The notes under the pieces: model-generated | Told to the model about the DNA's origin: nothing | Databases searched by the model: none | What the model saw: the letters and a program-made list of their open reading frames with translations, nothing else | Origin: Fischerella sp. JS2 | Lineage (GTDB): Bacteria > Cyanobacteriota > Cyanobacteriia > Cyanobacteriales > Nostocaceae | Length of the DNA: 64,000 nt | NCBI RefSeq assembly: GCF_032393985.1 | Contig: NZ_CP135918.1 | Location: 558,001 to 622,000 of the forward strand | Direction: 5' to 3' | Shown: piece after piece, positions 8,950 through 20,115 of the stretch | Layout of the letters: each line of letters opens with the position of its first letter | Numbering within the stretch: position 1 is the first letter of the stretch | Translations under genes and position numbers: made by a program

Positions 8950-10440
8950 TCAAGTGTCAAAGCTGTTGAGTTCAAATTCACAAGCCCTAGAAATCTGTTC
9001 TGCTGTAAATGGTTCAAAGCTGACTAATGGCAACCAAGAAGGATTATTAATCAATTCTTTTGCTAATAAGAAGCCTGCAACAGTCCATATTTGATATTTT
9101 CTAGCTTGTTTGCCTTGTAGTCGCCCTCTTCTACCATCGTAATATTCTGGCCATTCATCATCCTTGAGGCGGGTTTGGGCAATTTCAATTGCTCTTTCTG
9201 CTAGACACACTCTATTAGTTTTAATTGCGGCTGCTGCCAACATCCACATTAAAACGGGCCAATTGCCGCCGTTGTGATAAGACCAAGGTATATTTTTCGG
9301 ATCGCAGCCAGTAATAATTCTATATTCTTCATTTTCTAAGGCAGGGAAAGTAATTTTCATCGGCATATCTCCGACTAAATCTTCCCAGCGTTTCTCGATT
9401 AAAGTCATAATGGCTTGCGATTGTTCTTCGCTTGCAAGATCAGAAATAACCGCAACCAAGTTTCCTAATGCGAAAAAGCGGGTATCCATCTGTGATGGAC
9501 CGACATTTCCTGCTAGATAACCACCTGTTCTTGGTAGCCACCGATCTAATTCACAATAAGGAAGCGAATCTACATATATATTGAATTGATTGACAGCCCC
9601 TTTACCATACTCTTCACCTTTGTAGCGATAAATAGCATTGAGGCGATTTAAGTCTATCCAATAATGTTTACGAATATGAGCGCGTAAAAGAGGTAGGCGG
9701 TTATCAATGGCTGTAACAATATCTTGATTGCCTTGGCAAACTAGCAGTTCTCGCCCAGCACACAATGCAGCATAAAATAGAGATTGAATTTCTAAAGGAT
9801 GCCCGTAGATACCTAGACGACGGTCAATCATACAAGCACCGTCTGGAACCAACAGGGTAGGATACATATCAAAACGTGTCCCTAAAGATAGCTCCATAAT
9901 TAACTTGATGCCGTGTTGAAAATCGCTTTGATATGCTAATGAATAATCTTTTGTAGCTACTACATAAGCACGTAGTAGTATTACCCACCAAAAACACGAA
10001 TCTACTGGTGTGACTCTGGCGATCGCATGTTCTCCAAAATCAGCTTCTAAATATTCTTCACCACTTGGAGATACAACTACTTTGAAGCTCGCTGGAATCA
10101 AGCCTCGACCGGGTTTATAGGCATCCAACTGATTCTCTTTTGGTTGTAACTTTAAAGTTTCTTCTAGAAAGTTACGAACAATTTCTGTTTTACCTTTAAT
10201 GAGAAATAGTAGAGCGGAAGAGACAAAATCTCTAATAAAGCATTGGTCATAATTGAGCGCATCTACTGTACTATCAATGGCTGCGATCGTTCCTACTGGA
10301 CGACCGTTATAGTACATAATTGATTTTTCTAAAACTTCCCATGCTTCTTGTTCTACATTTTCAATTGTTACCCTGTCTTCTAATTGCATCGCCACAAATT
10401 CTCCATGTAAATTGTACTTTTGATTAGATAATAAATACAC
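8950..10440 (-). CDS. Neutral/alkaline invertase (glycoside hydrolase family 100)
   Basis: This 496-residue cytosolic enzyme should hydrolyse sucrose to glucose and fructose. It shows GH100 landmarks: [14 protein letters not shown] near the N-terminus, [29 protein letters not shown] with the proposed acid/base Asp, [13 protein letters not shown], and [10 protein letters not shown] with the catalytic Glu. Length and order match cyanobacterial InvA/InvB. Met18 (MQLEDRV) is a possible alternative start. Glucokinase nearby would use one of its products, although the two genes converge and are not co-transcribed. Confidence 0.93.
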   Translation of the reverse strand: MYLLSNQKYNLHGEFVAMQLEDRVTIENVEQEAWEVLEKSIMYYNGRPVGTIAAIDSTVDALNYDQCFIRDFVSSALLFLIKGKTEIVRNFLEETLKLQPKENQLDAYKPGRGLIPASFKVVVSPSGEEYLEADFGEHAIARVTPVDSCFWWVILLRAYVVATKDYSLAYQSDFQHGIKLIMELSLGTRFDMYPTLLVPDGACMIDRRLGIYGHPLEIQSLFYAALCAGRELLVCQGNQDIVTAIDNRLPLLRAHIRKHYWIDLNRLNAIYRYKGEEYGKGAVNQFNIYVDSLPYCELDRWLPRTGGYLAGNVGPSQMDTRFFALGNLVAVISDLASEEQSQAIMTLIEKRWEDLVGDMPMKITFPALENEEYRIITGCDPKNIPWSYHNGGNWPVLMWMLAAAAIKTNRVCLAERAIEIAQTRLKDDEWPEYYDGRRGRLQGKQARKYQIWTVAGFLLAKELINNPSWLPLVSFEPFTAEQISRACEFELNSFDT

Positions 10441-11046
10441 CCTAATTTATTCTTCCCAATATCCTCATCATAACAAGCACATTTTTTCATAAAAAATAAG
10501 GATAAATCGTAAATAAGAACAGTTATCTTACTGCTATATGTAGCAGTTTTATGCATTTACATGTGCTTTTTGAATTGCTTTTATGGATGAAAGTAAATTA
10601 TTTTTGCTAATTAACTATCAATAGCAAAGACTTTTATTCTTTTATATAAGCTAAATCTACTTTTTAATTTTTTGAATTTATAAGTAAGAAATTACTTTTT
10701 ACTATATAAAAACATATATCCAGTAGTATTTAAATATTTTGTAAATTTAAATACTGTTTCAGCAAAATACTTAATTTGATGTAGAAGTGACTTTGACTAT
10801 AATGAAACGATTTGCTGAGATCGACATAATAGAAAATTATAACGAATTTTTACAATATGCAATATGAATTTTAAAAATCATTTTTCTATGTTTAGAATAA
10901 TTAGTATTCAATTTTACTTGAGAAGCTATAATCTACTTTTGCTAAAGAAGCAAGAAAAATCAAGACATTGCATAAAAAAATACATACATAATAGCAAAAT
11001 TAGCTAGTTTTAAAACAACTATTTTAAAACAATTATAAGTATAATC

Positions 11047-11091
11047 TCATCAAAAATCTTCTTTAAGAGAGATTTCAAAGATTTTTGATGA
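11047..11091. terminator. Strong hairpin inside the AT-rich desert
   Basis: CATCAAAAATCTT pairs perfectly with AAGATTTTTGATG across a 17-base loop, and one more T-A pair extends the stem to 14. There is no T-run, so calling it a terminator is uncertain; it could belong to an unannotated small RNA. No gene ends nearby. Confidence 0.45.
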
Positions 11092-11858
11092 TTATAACTA
11101 TTGAGTTAATTATTCATTGCTATTATCTATTGCTACATCTGCTAAACAGTGGTGTAATAATTCCTCCTGAATCAGCAAGTTTACTAACCAATCCCCTACT
11201 CTACGCAAAGGCTAAGCTAACCGGAGGTGAAAAAAACTCACGTCCCGAAGATAAATAATGTCAGCCCTCTTAATTTATGGAAAAGGAAAAAGATTTGTTG
11301 ACGCGGAGAGTGCAACAATTTAATAAGGCATACTATTCAAATCCTTAGAATGCGATCGCAACAAATCTGGAAGGCAAAAATTTATTATCAGCTATACAAA
11401 TAGCTATTTTCGGTCTCACCTGGATTAAATAAACTAAATTATCTGAAAATATCAGATTTTTTTGTAGCTATTGTTACTATAATCATATAAAAATTTACAC
11501 ATACATGAAGTAAAGGAAAAAACAATTGCTCAGAAAAATTTATGAAAATCTTCCGGATTCTTTTTAAAGTTCCTGTAATGTTACGAGATAAGGCTTATTA
11601 AGCAAAACCATCCTAATATTAGCTGTTTAAAAAAAACCTAAAGTTTTCTGAGGTAGGCTATGAGCCTCTGATCATGTTTTTAAAAACCTATAACAGTGTT
11701 GGTAATTGACCCATTTCAATTAAGATTTTGCACTATTTATAACAAGCCTAAAATTTAGCCCTAAAATCAATTACCCTAATTTATTCTCACACCTGAAAAT
11801 CTCTTAAGTGCAAGATATGAATTGGTCTTATTGCAGTGAAATTTATTTTACGACTAAT

Positions 11859-11981
11859 TAGACCTCTTGCATGAATTCTAAAAACCCCCTCAATCCCCCC
11901 GTGAACGGGGGAAAAATTTAGTTCCCTAAACGATCTCGCTTAGGGTTAGGGTGGGGTCAAAAATATTTGTGCAAAGGTCTA
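11859..11981. mobile_element. 123-bp MITE-like element, copy 2
   Basis: This copy has the same architecture as 5773-5895: TAGACCTCTTGCA at the left end, a CCCGTGAACGGGGG hairpin, GCTTAGGGTTAGGGTGGGG, and a right end TTTGTGCAAAGGTCTA that has lost one base of the inverted repeat. The total length is again 123 bp because of compensating small changes inside. Confidence 0.75.
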
Positions 11982-12223
11982 TTGTAATTATTGCAAGATC
12001 TCAGTTTTAACAAATATCCTGTGGCATCATTAATTTTGATAGTTGTTATAAAAAAAAATTACATAATTTTCCTATACTAGCGATCTATTTAACTTAATAT
12101 ATTTTATTGCCAATATTTATTTAGTACAAATTTCTTATCTTGCAGAAAAATACTCCCAATTAACTACATTACTTTAATTAATTTTACGGAAAGATAAAAA
12201 ATAAATGTAATAAGGAAAAATTG

Positions 12224-13309
12224 ATGCTTAAATCAGTAGAAATCATTAAAAATCCTTCAGTAGAACGATTGCTTAAGCTTTGGGCAAGGCGTTACACGCT
12301 TAATTTTTCCGATGTATCATTAGAAAAATCTCTTCATACTAATTTGATGACAACCGCTTCACCAGAGGGACGAGCTTTAACTTATGCTAAATTGAAGAAT
12401 AATATATTAAATATTAATTGCCAAATGGGATGTATACAAGCGAAGACATTTTACAGTTATATTTCTAATATCATAGATTTGAATGAAGCAATGCTCATAA
12501 CTCAATTTGCTTTTCGTGTTTATAAAAAAATACTTGACATTTACGAAAAACACTCGGTTGAAATTAATATATCTACAAAAACGACATTGGAAAATAAGAG
12601 AATTTTTATATTGGGAATACCGGAAATTACAGAATTAGCATATTCATTAGAACCAATATTATTAGTATTTCAAGAACAGCATGTAGTCTCTAAGGATTGG
12701 CGTTCCCTTGGCTTTATGACTACACAATTAAATTTTACTAATCAATTAATCCTGAAAAAACTTACACCAACAGAAAAAATATTACTAACTCCCTACTTGA
12801 AATTTGTCGAAGAACAAGTTGCTATACCTTGGCAACGAGTTTGTGCAGCTGCTGTCAAATATGAGATAGATTCCCCAGAATTAAATCTTGTAGAACAGAT
12901 GATATTAGCTACACCAAAAATTGCTGAATCTGTTTATCAGCAACTGGTGGAGTTGTTGCCTAATCATCATAGCCGCCGAGGAGAATTGAGTAAGCCTGAT
13001 ATTAAACACTCTTGTCTACGCGATTTGAACATGTTTCAAGCTTACCTGTGGCTGTGTTTTTTAGAAAAGAGTATGGCATCTATAGAAACGGAACTATTAC
13101 CGTTGTGTGTCATGGTTGTTGAGGGTGTAGGCATTCAATGGGAAATGACAGAAAAATGGTGTCAACTTTTGACAGAAACAATCATCAGCCACTTGAATAC
13201 AGAACAGAAGACGTTGTTATGTCCTTATCTGCAACAAATGCAGCATTTATTTTTGCAGGAGCGATCGCGCTTGGGTTATAAAGAAGAATTAGCTGAGGGT
13301 ATTATTTAA
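12224..13309 (+). CDS. Hypothetical protein of unknown function
   Basis: This 361-residue protein has no motif I recognise. It is predominantly helical by composition, with no signal peptide and no membrane segment. Only mildly conserved-looking features are visible, such as WQRVCAAAVKYE in the middle and GVGIQWEMTEKWCQLL near the end. The ATG at 12224 follows TAAGGAAAAATTG and is preferred over the overlapping TTG at 12221. It stands alone between the AT-rich desert and lysS. Confidence 0.7.
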   Translation: MLKSVEIIKNPSVERLLKLWARRYTLNFSDVSLEKSLHTNLMTTASPEGRALTYAKLKNNILNINCQMGCIQAKTFYSYISNIIDLNEAMLITQFAFRVYKKILDIYEKHSVEINISTKTTLENKRIFILGIPEITELAYSLEPILLVFQEQHVVSKDWRSLGFMTTQLNFTNQLILKKLTPTEKILLTPYLKFVEEQVAIPWQRVCAAAVKYEIDSPELNLVEQMILATPKIAESVYQQLVELLPNHHSRRGELSKPDIKHSCLRDLNMFQAYLWLCFLEKSMASIETELLPLCVMVVEGVGIQWEMTEKWCQLLTETIISHLNTEQKTLLCPYLQQMQHLFLQERSRLGYKEELAEGII

Positions 13310-13538
13310 CAGTTATCAGTGACCACCAAATATTATTGTTCTCAAGCGAGAACCCCAAGGGCGATCACACCCAAAAAGAGGGGATAAAAATTTGAACGAA
13401 CACCGATGCACACAGATTAACACAGATGGATCATGCGTTTGCTGTTAAGTTCATCCCTGATCGCTATTTTCAACACCAGCTGTTGGCTACTTTAGCAGCA
13501 TCTATAATTAATTCTTGCCCCCTGAAAGTTCGTTAACT

Positions 13539-15065
13539 ATGTCGGAAGAAGAAATCCGTACTACACGGCTAGAGAAAGTAGAACAGTTGAGACAATTAGG
13601 GATGAATCCCTACGCCTATCGTTGGGAATCTACCCATTACGCAGCACAATTGCAGGAAAAATTTGCTGATTTAGCCAATGGAGAAGAAGTAGATATCGAT
13701 GTGGCGATCGCTGGACGCATCATGGCGCGTCGCGTCATGGGTAAACTTGCTTTCTTCACTTTACAAGATGAAACCGGCAAAATTCAGCTTTATTTAGAGA
13801 AAAATCGCATTCAAGAAGGCATGGCAGACATTGATGCCGATGCTTTTAACCATCTCAAACAACTTACAGATGTCGGCGATATTCTGGGTGCTAGAGGAAC
13901 AATCAAACGGACTGAAAAGGGCGAGTTATCAGTTTACGTTAAACAATATACAATTCTGACTAAATCTTTGTTGCCCTTGCCTGATAAGTGGCACGGTTTA
14001 ACGGATGTAGCTAAACGTTATCGTCAGCGCTATGTAGATTTAATTGTTAACCCTGAGGTTAGACAAACTTTTCGGCGTCGCGCTCAAATTACGGCTGGTA
14101 TCCGTAGATACTTGGAGGAGCGTGATTTCTTGGAAATTGAAACCCCTGTTTTACAAGCAGAAGCAGGAGGTGCTGAGGCGCGTCCGTTTATTACATACCA
14201 CAATACTTTAGACATGGAGTTGTATTTGCGGATTGCCACAGAACTCCATCTCAAGCGGTTGATTGTTGGGGGATTTGAAAAAGTATTTGAACTGGGACGG
14301 ATTTTCCGCAACGAAGGAATTTCTACCAGGCACAACCCAGAATTTACTACGATTGAGATTTACCAAGCCTATGCCGACTATAACGACATGATGGCGCTCA
14401 CGGAAGGAATTATTGCCACCGTCGCCAAAGAAACACTCGGCACGTTGCAAATTACTTACCAAGGGCAAGCAGTTGATTTAACACTACCTTGGCGGCGTGT
14501 AACTATGCACGATTTGGTAAAAGAATACACCGGCTTGGATTTCAATTCTTTCCAAACTCTGGAAGAGGCACAAGCAGTATGTAAAAATGCTGGATTAGAA
14601 GGTATAAAAAATTGCTATTCAATTGGCAAGTTGCTGAATGAAGCCTTTGAACAAAAAGTCGAGGCGAAGCTTGTTCAACCTACTTTTGTGATTGACTATC
14701 CTGTAGAAATATCGCCCTTGGCAAAACCACACCGTTCTCAGCCTGGTTTGGTGGAACGTTTTGAGTTATTTATTGTTGGGCGAGAGACAGCCAACAGTTT
14801 CTCAGAACTTACTGATCCTATTGATCAACGGCAACGCTTGGAAGAACAAGCAGCCCGCAAAGCAGCAGGCGATTTAGAAGCCCAAGGAGTAGATGAAGAC
14901 TTCTTGACGGCTTTAGAATACGGAATGCCACCTACAGGAGGCTTGGGTATTGGTATTGACAGGTTGGTGATGTTGCTGACTGACTGTGCTAGTATTCGGG
15001 ATGCGATCGCTTTCCCTTTACTCAAGCCAGAGAAATCAGAAGAAGCAACTAAGGAAAATACTTAA
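13539..15065 (+). CDS. lysS: Lysyl-tRNA synthetase, class II
   Basis: This 508-residue enzyme charges tRNA-Lys. The N-terminal OB-fold anticodon domain spans about residues 50-150 ([19 protein letters not shown]). The class II catalytic core follows, with motif 2 [15 protein letters not shown] and motif 3 [14 protein letters not shown]. The ATG at 13539 is used; the longer frame from 13515 begins with a non-ATG codon and adds eight unlikely residues. A perfect hairpin follows seven bases after the stop. Confidence 0.96.
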   Translation: MSEEEIRTTRLEKVEQLRQLGMNPYAYRWESTHYAAQLQEKFADLANGEEVDIDVAIAGRIMARRVMGKLAFFTLQDETGKIQLYLEKNRIQEGMADIDADAFNHLKQLTDVGDILGARGTIKRTEKGELSVYVKQYTILTKSLLPLPDKWHGLTDVAKRYRQRYVDLIVNPEVRQTFRRRAQITAGIRRYLEERDFLEIETPVLQAEAGGAEARPFITYHNTLDMELYLRIATELHLKRLIVGGFEKVFELGRIFRNEGISTRHNPEFTTIEIYQAYADYNDMMALTEGIIATVAKETLGTLQITYQGQAVDLTLPWRRVTMHDLVKEYTGLDFNSFQTLEEAQAVCKNAGLEGIKNCYSIGKLLNEAFEQKVEAKLVQPTFVIDYPVEISPLAKPHRSQPGLVERFELFIVGRETANSFSELTDPIDQRQRLEEQAARKAAGDLEAQGVDEDFLTALEYGMPPTGGLGIGIDRLVMLLTDCASIRDAIAFPLLKPEKSEEATKENT

Positions 15066-15071
15066 AATAGA

Positions 15072-15095
15072 GGGACAGGTAAAGATACCTGTCCC
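15072..15095 (+). terminator. Hairpin after lysS
   Basis: GGGACAGGTA, the tetraloop AAGA and TACCTGTCCC form a perfect 10-bp stem seven bases after the lysS stop. It lacks a U-run but is well placed to end or protect the lysS transcript. Confidence 0.6.
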
Positions 15096-15172
15096 ACAAA
15101 ATATGTCATAATTTTAAAACCAGGTGAGTGTGAATTTACCAATTTAAAATCTAAGTCGAAGGTTGGTATCTT

Positions 15173-15874
15173 TTGCAAGCACAAGATATTAAACAAACAT
15201 TAAAATCTCTGATTCAGGAAGCGTCTGCGATAGACCCAAGTTTAGCTAAAAGGTTAGAACAAATTAATCGCTGGGTGAAAGATGTCAAGTCTGGTTCACT
15301 CAATGGTAACACTAAAAGATTTTTAAGACTGTTTCTAGAACAAATTATCAAAGACTCTCAAATATGGCTTGATATTCAAGCTTTAGGTTCCCAAGAGGAG
15401 CAAGAAGTTTATTATGCAAAAATGACAGCCACAGAAAAATACTGGTTTAGAGAATTATTTGCTAAATGGTTAAAGGAAAACGATCCAAAATTTGTTGTTT
15501 GGCGAGGGAAATTAAAGGCTGGAAAGTTCTGTCAGCAAGATGCTGATTTACTTAATTCTGTTGTAAATAGTATTGAAGTTCGTGGCGGTACAGTTATCAA
15601 GCGCTATATAGCAGACCTATCAATGGCAACTGATATAATTGTTAGCAGTAGGCAAGAGAAGGCACTGTGTATTCAACTTACTAGCCTCGCTAATAAATAT
15701 TCTCAAGAAAAATCGGATACATGGGAAAAAACTTTGCGTTTCTGGGCAGTCGAAAGAGGTTTATTTTTAAGTTACAATCCTAGTAAAAATGAATTTATTA
15801 ATCAGATAGTAAATTTGTCCCTACATAACAGTGATAATCTCAAAACCAATATATATTTAAAATTCAGTTTATAG
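15173..15874 (+). CDS. Unknown protein, first gene of a CHAT-associated cluster
   Basis: This 233-residue protein appears to start at a TTG; I see no ATG alternative near the N-terminus and no good ribosome site. The N-terminal 60 residues look helical (IKQTLKSLIQEASAIDPSLA). The C-terminal part contains ATDIIVSS, EKALCIQLTS and LRFWAVERGLFLSYNP, an alternation of strands with Asp and Gln that loosely recalls a nuclease-like fold; this is only a suggestion. It lies ahead of an acidic 154-residue protein and a broken TPR-CHAT gene on the same strand, spaced 52 and 15 bp, so it was probably in one operon with them. Confidence 0.65.
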   Translation: MQAQDIKQTLKSLIQEASAIDPSLAKRLEQINRWVKDVKSGSLNGNTKRFLRLFLEQIIKDSQIWLDIQALGSQEEQEVYYAKMTATEKYWFRELFAKWLKENDPKFVVWRGKLKAGKFCQQDADLLNSVVNSIEVRGGTVIKRYIADLSMATDIIVSSRQEKALCIQLTSLANKYSQEKSDTWEKTLRFWAVERGLFLSYNPSKNEFINQIVNLSLHNSDNLKTNIYLKFSL

Positions 15875-15926
15875 TTACAAATTCTGGTGTTTATCAAGAT
15901 TAATATTTCACTAAAATTTGGTCATC

Positions 15927-16391
15927 ATGGTTAGAGAAATTAAAAATGACCGTCCAAGTAGATTTGAAAAGTTTCTTCGACATTTAGGAGAGGCACGCAA
16001 ATTACAAGATGACATACTTAAATATGGGCTTGCAGCTGCGGATTTGTATTGTGAAGATGTGGATGGCGATTGGTTAGAAACCTGGGGAGATGAAGAAAAC
16101 ACTTTTTTAGAATCTGTTGTTAGCTTCTTAGAAAGTGATGACTTAGTGGCTGTGAGAGTGAGAAAGCAGTTAAAGGATAAATCGCTGCCAGAGATTGCTA
16201 GTGAGTTAGAAAAATGTTTGAGTTTTGGCGAAGAAGAAGAGCAGATTTTTGCATTGAAGAATATTTTAGCAGAAAGCGTTACGAGTGGTAGTAGTTACCG
16301 TGATATCAGTGATGAAGATGATGAAATTGACTTGTTAGATTTAGCAGAGGAATTGTTAGAGAAGTTGGCAGAGATTTTGGGAGACGATTAA
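15927..16391 (+). CDS. Small acidic protein, second gene of the CHAT-associated cluster
   Basis: This 154-residue protein is strongly acidic, especially at the end (DEDDEIDLLDLAEELLEKL). The first 50 residues are more basic (MVREIKNDRPSRFEKFLRHLGEA). I do not recognise a domain. The ATG at 15927 is preferred to the upstream TTG at 15918. It ends 15 bp before the TPR-CHAT pseudogene, so coupling to it is likely. An adaptor or regulatory partner of the protease would fit the context, but that is inference. Confidence 0.65.
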   Translation: MVREIKNDRPSRFEKFLRHLGEARKLQDDILKYGLAAADLYCEDVDGDWLETWGDEENTFLESVVSFLESDDLVAVRVRKQLKDKSLPEIASELEKCLSFGEEEEQIFALKNILAESVTSGSSYRDISDEDDEIDLLDLAEELLEKLAEILGDD

Positions 16392-16406
16392 TTTGATTCA
16401 ATAAAT

Positions 16407-19400
16407 ATGGGAAAAGGATTTGGTATTAAAAAGCAAAAGCATGGCGAAAAAGATTACAAAGCTTATGTAGATTTACTGTGTAAAATATTAAAAATAATTT
16501 CACAACATCCAAATAATCTTGAGAAAGCTGTCTATCCACTATTAGAAGGTAATTTAGACAAACTGAATGATTACTTTGCAGAAGTTTTGCGGCGCTGGGC
16601 AAAGGTTAAATTATCTGAAGATTTTAAACAGGCATATAACACAGCAGATGCCATTTTAGGATTTATTAACCTGCTGAAAAACTTTAGGCAGGTAGACACA
16701 GCTAGTTGTATAGAGATTTCAATTGCTGGAAATGAAGTTGTATTGGTTTTTGTTAGAAGCCCTTGCTTTTCTAAAACAATATGGGCAAACATTCAACATA
16801 ATCTTGGTAACTGCTACATGAAGCGCATCCAAGGTGAACGAGAAGAGAATCTTGAAAAGGCTATTAACTGTTTGAAGAAAGAATTAGAAATACACACACA
16901 AAATCATCATCCCCAAGAATGGCTAAAAGTTAAAAATGACCTCGGTGTTGCTTATAGCGATCGCATCCAAGGCAAGCACTCTGAGAATATTAAACAAGCC
17001 CTTCATCACTTTACAGAAGCATTACAAGCATTTCCTCATGATAGTTTTCCCGAACATTTGGGCAGGCTATCACATAATCTTACTTTTGTTTTAAGGGAAG
17101 AAATTTTTAGCAAAGGAAACTATCTGCCGGAGGGTACTCAGCAGCTCATCTGTAATTTTACAGAGGATTTACAAGAATTTATCCAAAAGTGTGAACCAGA
17201 AAAATGGGCAAATATCCAAAGACACCTTGGGGATTTTTACGATGCTAATCACCAAGGAGATAGAGCTAAAAACTTAGAGCAAGCGATCTATTTTTATGCT
17301 AAAGCTTTGCAAGTATTCACTCAAGAAAAATGTCCCGAAGGGTGGGCAACAATCCAACAACATCAGGGTAATTCCTACCTACGTCGTATTTGAGGGGATA
17401 GAGTAGAAAATATTGAAATTGCGATCAATTGCTTTACGCAAGCATTACAAGTTTTTACACCAGAAGGCGAACCACAACAATGGGCAAAAGCTAAAAGCTA
17501 TTTAGGCGTTGCCTTACGTGATCGCATTTTTGGTGATAAATCTGAAAACCTCGAACTTGCTCTTAAACATTGTATAGAGGCATCACAAGCAAATATCCGC
17601 AAAGAAAATCCACAGCTATGGGCAGAAATTCAAATATACCTTGCTACAGTTTACGTTGATCGGCTTGAAGGTGATATAGCTGAGAATACGAAACAGGCTA
17701 TTTGCTGTTTACAGCAGGCATTACAAGAGTATACTCCTGAAGAAAACCCACAAATGTGGATATGGACTCACATGGAACTGGGGATTGCTTACTATAGAAG
17801 CATTAGAACCCAAGGTTCTTTTGTAATATCAAGTTCGCATGATTACTTATAATTCCCGTTTAACCTCACCCCACCTTCGGCACCCCTCTCCTTACTAAGG
17901 AGAGGGGTTGGGGTGAAGTTTTATTATTAAGTGATTAACCGAACTCGATATAAGTGGCGGTAGCTTGGTATCATCGCGCTCTCGTAATTTGGGATATTCG
18001 GTAGAAACACTTGATGATTTCGTCCTACCAGAGAAAAGCGAAAATATTGAACAAGCAATCTACCACTACCAACAAGCATTACAAATATGCACACACGATC
18101 ATTTTCCTGAACGATGGGCAGATATTCAACATAATCTCGCTGCGGCTTACCTAATAAGAATTCAAGGAAATAGCCCAGAGAATATTGCTTAAGCCATCCA
18201 CTGTTTGACAGAACAGTTGCAAATATATACGCCTAATGCGTTTCCAGATCAATGCTATGAAGCTGGACTATTACTTGGTAATATTGCCTTTATAGAAAAA
18301 ATATGGGATCAAGCAATCTTTGGCTATGCTCAAGCCATTGCAGCAGTAGAAACCAGTCGCACTTGGGCAACTTCCGAAACCCGTCGCCAAGAAATTTTAG
18401 AAGAATCCATTGATATATACCACAAAATGGTGCAAGCCTGTATCAATGCAGGACAAATAGATAAAGCCCTGGAATACGTCGAACGTTCCCGTTCCAAACG
18501 CCTAGTAGACTTAATGGCAAGTAAGGATCTATACCAAAGCAGCGAAATTCCCCAAGCAGTCCAGGAGTTTTTGCAACAGTACGAAAGCCTACAAAAGCAA
18601 ATCGATAATTTCCGTTCTCAGAAGAATTTTGGTAGTGACCGAGAATTGTTAGGAGTCGGTAATCGCAACCGCGCTGCCTTGGAAGCAGATAACGAAATTA
18701 TCGCTGCCCTAGAAGCAGAAAAACAGCAAGTCTGGGAGAAATTACGGCAATTAGACCCCGTAGTAGCAGGAGAAATCCAAGTCAGTCCGCCAAAGTTGAC
18801 TGCTATGCAACAGTTAATCGACCAGCCTACCACTGCTATTCTCAGTTTTTACAGCACTGAGGAAGATACCCATATATTTGTCCTACGTCAGAACCAAATA
18901 AGCCTCCATACCTGTGGAGGAGAAGGACAGGAGAATTTACAAGCTTGGATTCGTGAAAAATGGTTGATGTCTTATGTAAGCGATCGCCAAACATGGGAAA
19001 GTCAAATTACAAGCATCTTGAGCGAACTGGCTAAGCGTCTGCAACTATCAAATTTCATATCTCAACATTTACAAGGAATAGCAGAACTTATCTTAGTACC
19101 TCACCTGTTGTTGCATCAGATTCCTTTTGCAGCTTTACCTATAGAAGAAAATAAATATTTAAGTGACAAATTCTTGCTTCGCCACATTCCTAGCTGCCAA
19201 ATTTTGGAATTTTGTCAACAACGAGGTAAACTAGAGACTTTACATACAAATTCTCTGCAATACGGAACTGTAGAGGATGCAACTAATGACCTTCCCTTTG
19301 CCAGTTTTGAAGGTGAACAAATTGCTAGTTTACACCTTATTCCTGATCAACGCCGCTTAAAAGGGAAAACTCAGGCTACCCTTCACAACTATCGTCAATT

Positions 19401-20025
19401 AGCACAACAAGTCCAGGTACTCCACTCTTGTCATCATGCCCAATCTCGTCTCGATCATCCTCTGGAATCTCAATTAAAATTAGGTGATGGCAGTATTACT
19501 TTGGGGCAATTGATGTCACCAAGCTGGCGTCTACCAAACCTCTTTGATGTGTTTCTTTCCTGCTGTGAAACCAACCTGGGTAATCCTTCCCTTACTGATG
19601 ATATTCTCACCCTTTCTACAGGCTTTTTATGTACAGGGGCAAGAAGCGTTGTCAGTACTCTTTGGTCAGTAAATGATTTAGCAACAGCACTGTTTTCCAT
19701 ATTTTACTACCAGCAGCGAAAAGAAGGGAAAAGCCACCCAGAAGCATTAAGGCAAGCGCAAATTAAACTGCGTGAAAGCAAAAAAGAGTATTTGATAGAT
19801 GAATTGATAAAATTATCCAAACAAGCAGAATATAAGCGCAAGGAAGCCAGAAATCAGCGAAAACAATACCCTGTAGATTCACCTGAATATCTGGAATGCG
19901 ATCGCGAATATAGAAAGTACGCTGGAGTAATGCTTGAGATTACTAAACTGAAAAATAATACTGAAAAATTTCCCTTTGCATATCCTCACTTTTGGGCAGC
20001 TTTTACTTGCCAAGGATTGAGGTAA
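16407..20025 (+). pseudogene. TPR-CHAT protease gene, disrupted by two stop codons and a MITE
   Basis: The pieces 16407-17390, 17394-17820, 17965-18189 and 18193-20025 read as one long protein: a leader, then repeats of about 50 residues with the pattern GDxxENxEQAIxxYxxALQ, then a C-terminal CHAT domain (caspase-like, separase-related). Both CHAT catalytic regions look intact: LHSCHHAQ for His and VFLSCCETN for Cys. The frame is broken by TGA at 17391-17393 (LRRI-stop-GDRVENIE), by a 130-bp insertion at about 17824-17953 that also shifts the frame, and by TAA at 18190-18192 (ENIA-stop-AIHCL, where Gln is expected). Both stops fit single C-to-T changes. The intact CHAT part could still be expressed from an internal start, but I see no evidence for one. 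Confidence 0.85.
17824..17953. mobile_element. MITE-like insertion within the TPR-CHAT gene
   Basis: About 130 bp interrupt the TPR region. The left end TAATATCAAGTTCGCATGAT resembles the inverse of the right end, which reads TTATATCGAGTTCGGTTAAT as reverse complement. The centre is a hairpin built on CCCCTCTCCTTA and TAAGGAGAGGGG, flanked by CACCCC/GGGGTG. Non-coding, palindromic and gene-interrupting, it behaves as a non-autonomous element. The exact borders are uncertain because the sequences on each side do not rejoin into a clean TPR unit. Confidence 0.7.
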
Positions 20026-20115
20026 CGTAAACACAAATGGGCTTCTGCCTTTTGATATCCATGAACTCAAACCCAAGAGATAATTAAAACTGATAACTGA
20101 TAACTGTTTTAACGT

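Larger units (their letters stand above)
10441..12223. other. AT-rich region of about 1.8 kb without a gene
   Basis: No reading frame here looks like a gene on either strand. The stretch is much richer in A and T than its neighbours, with many TTTAAAA, ATTTTTT and TATAA runs. It holds a strong hairpin at 11047-11091, MITE copy 2 at 11859-11981 and a HIP1 site at about 11353. A patch at about 11150-11300 is less AT-rich and may be a decayed remnant, but I recognise nothing in it. Confidence 0.6.

Noticed and set aside
16407-20025. Stop-codon readthrough or selenocysteine in the CHAT gene
   Set aside because: One stop is TGA and the other TAA, and a frameshifting insertion lies between; decay explains all three.
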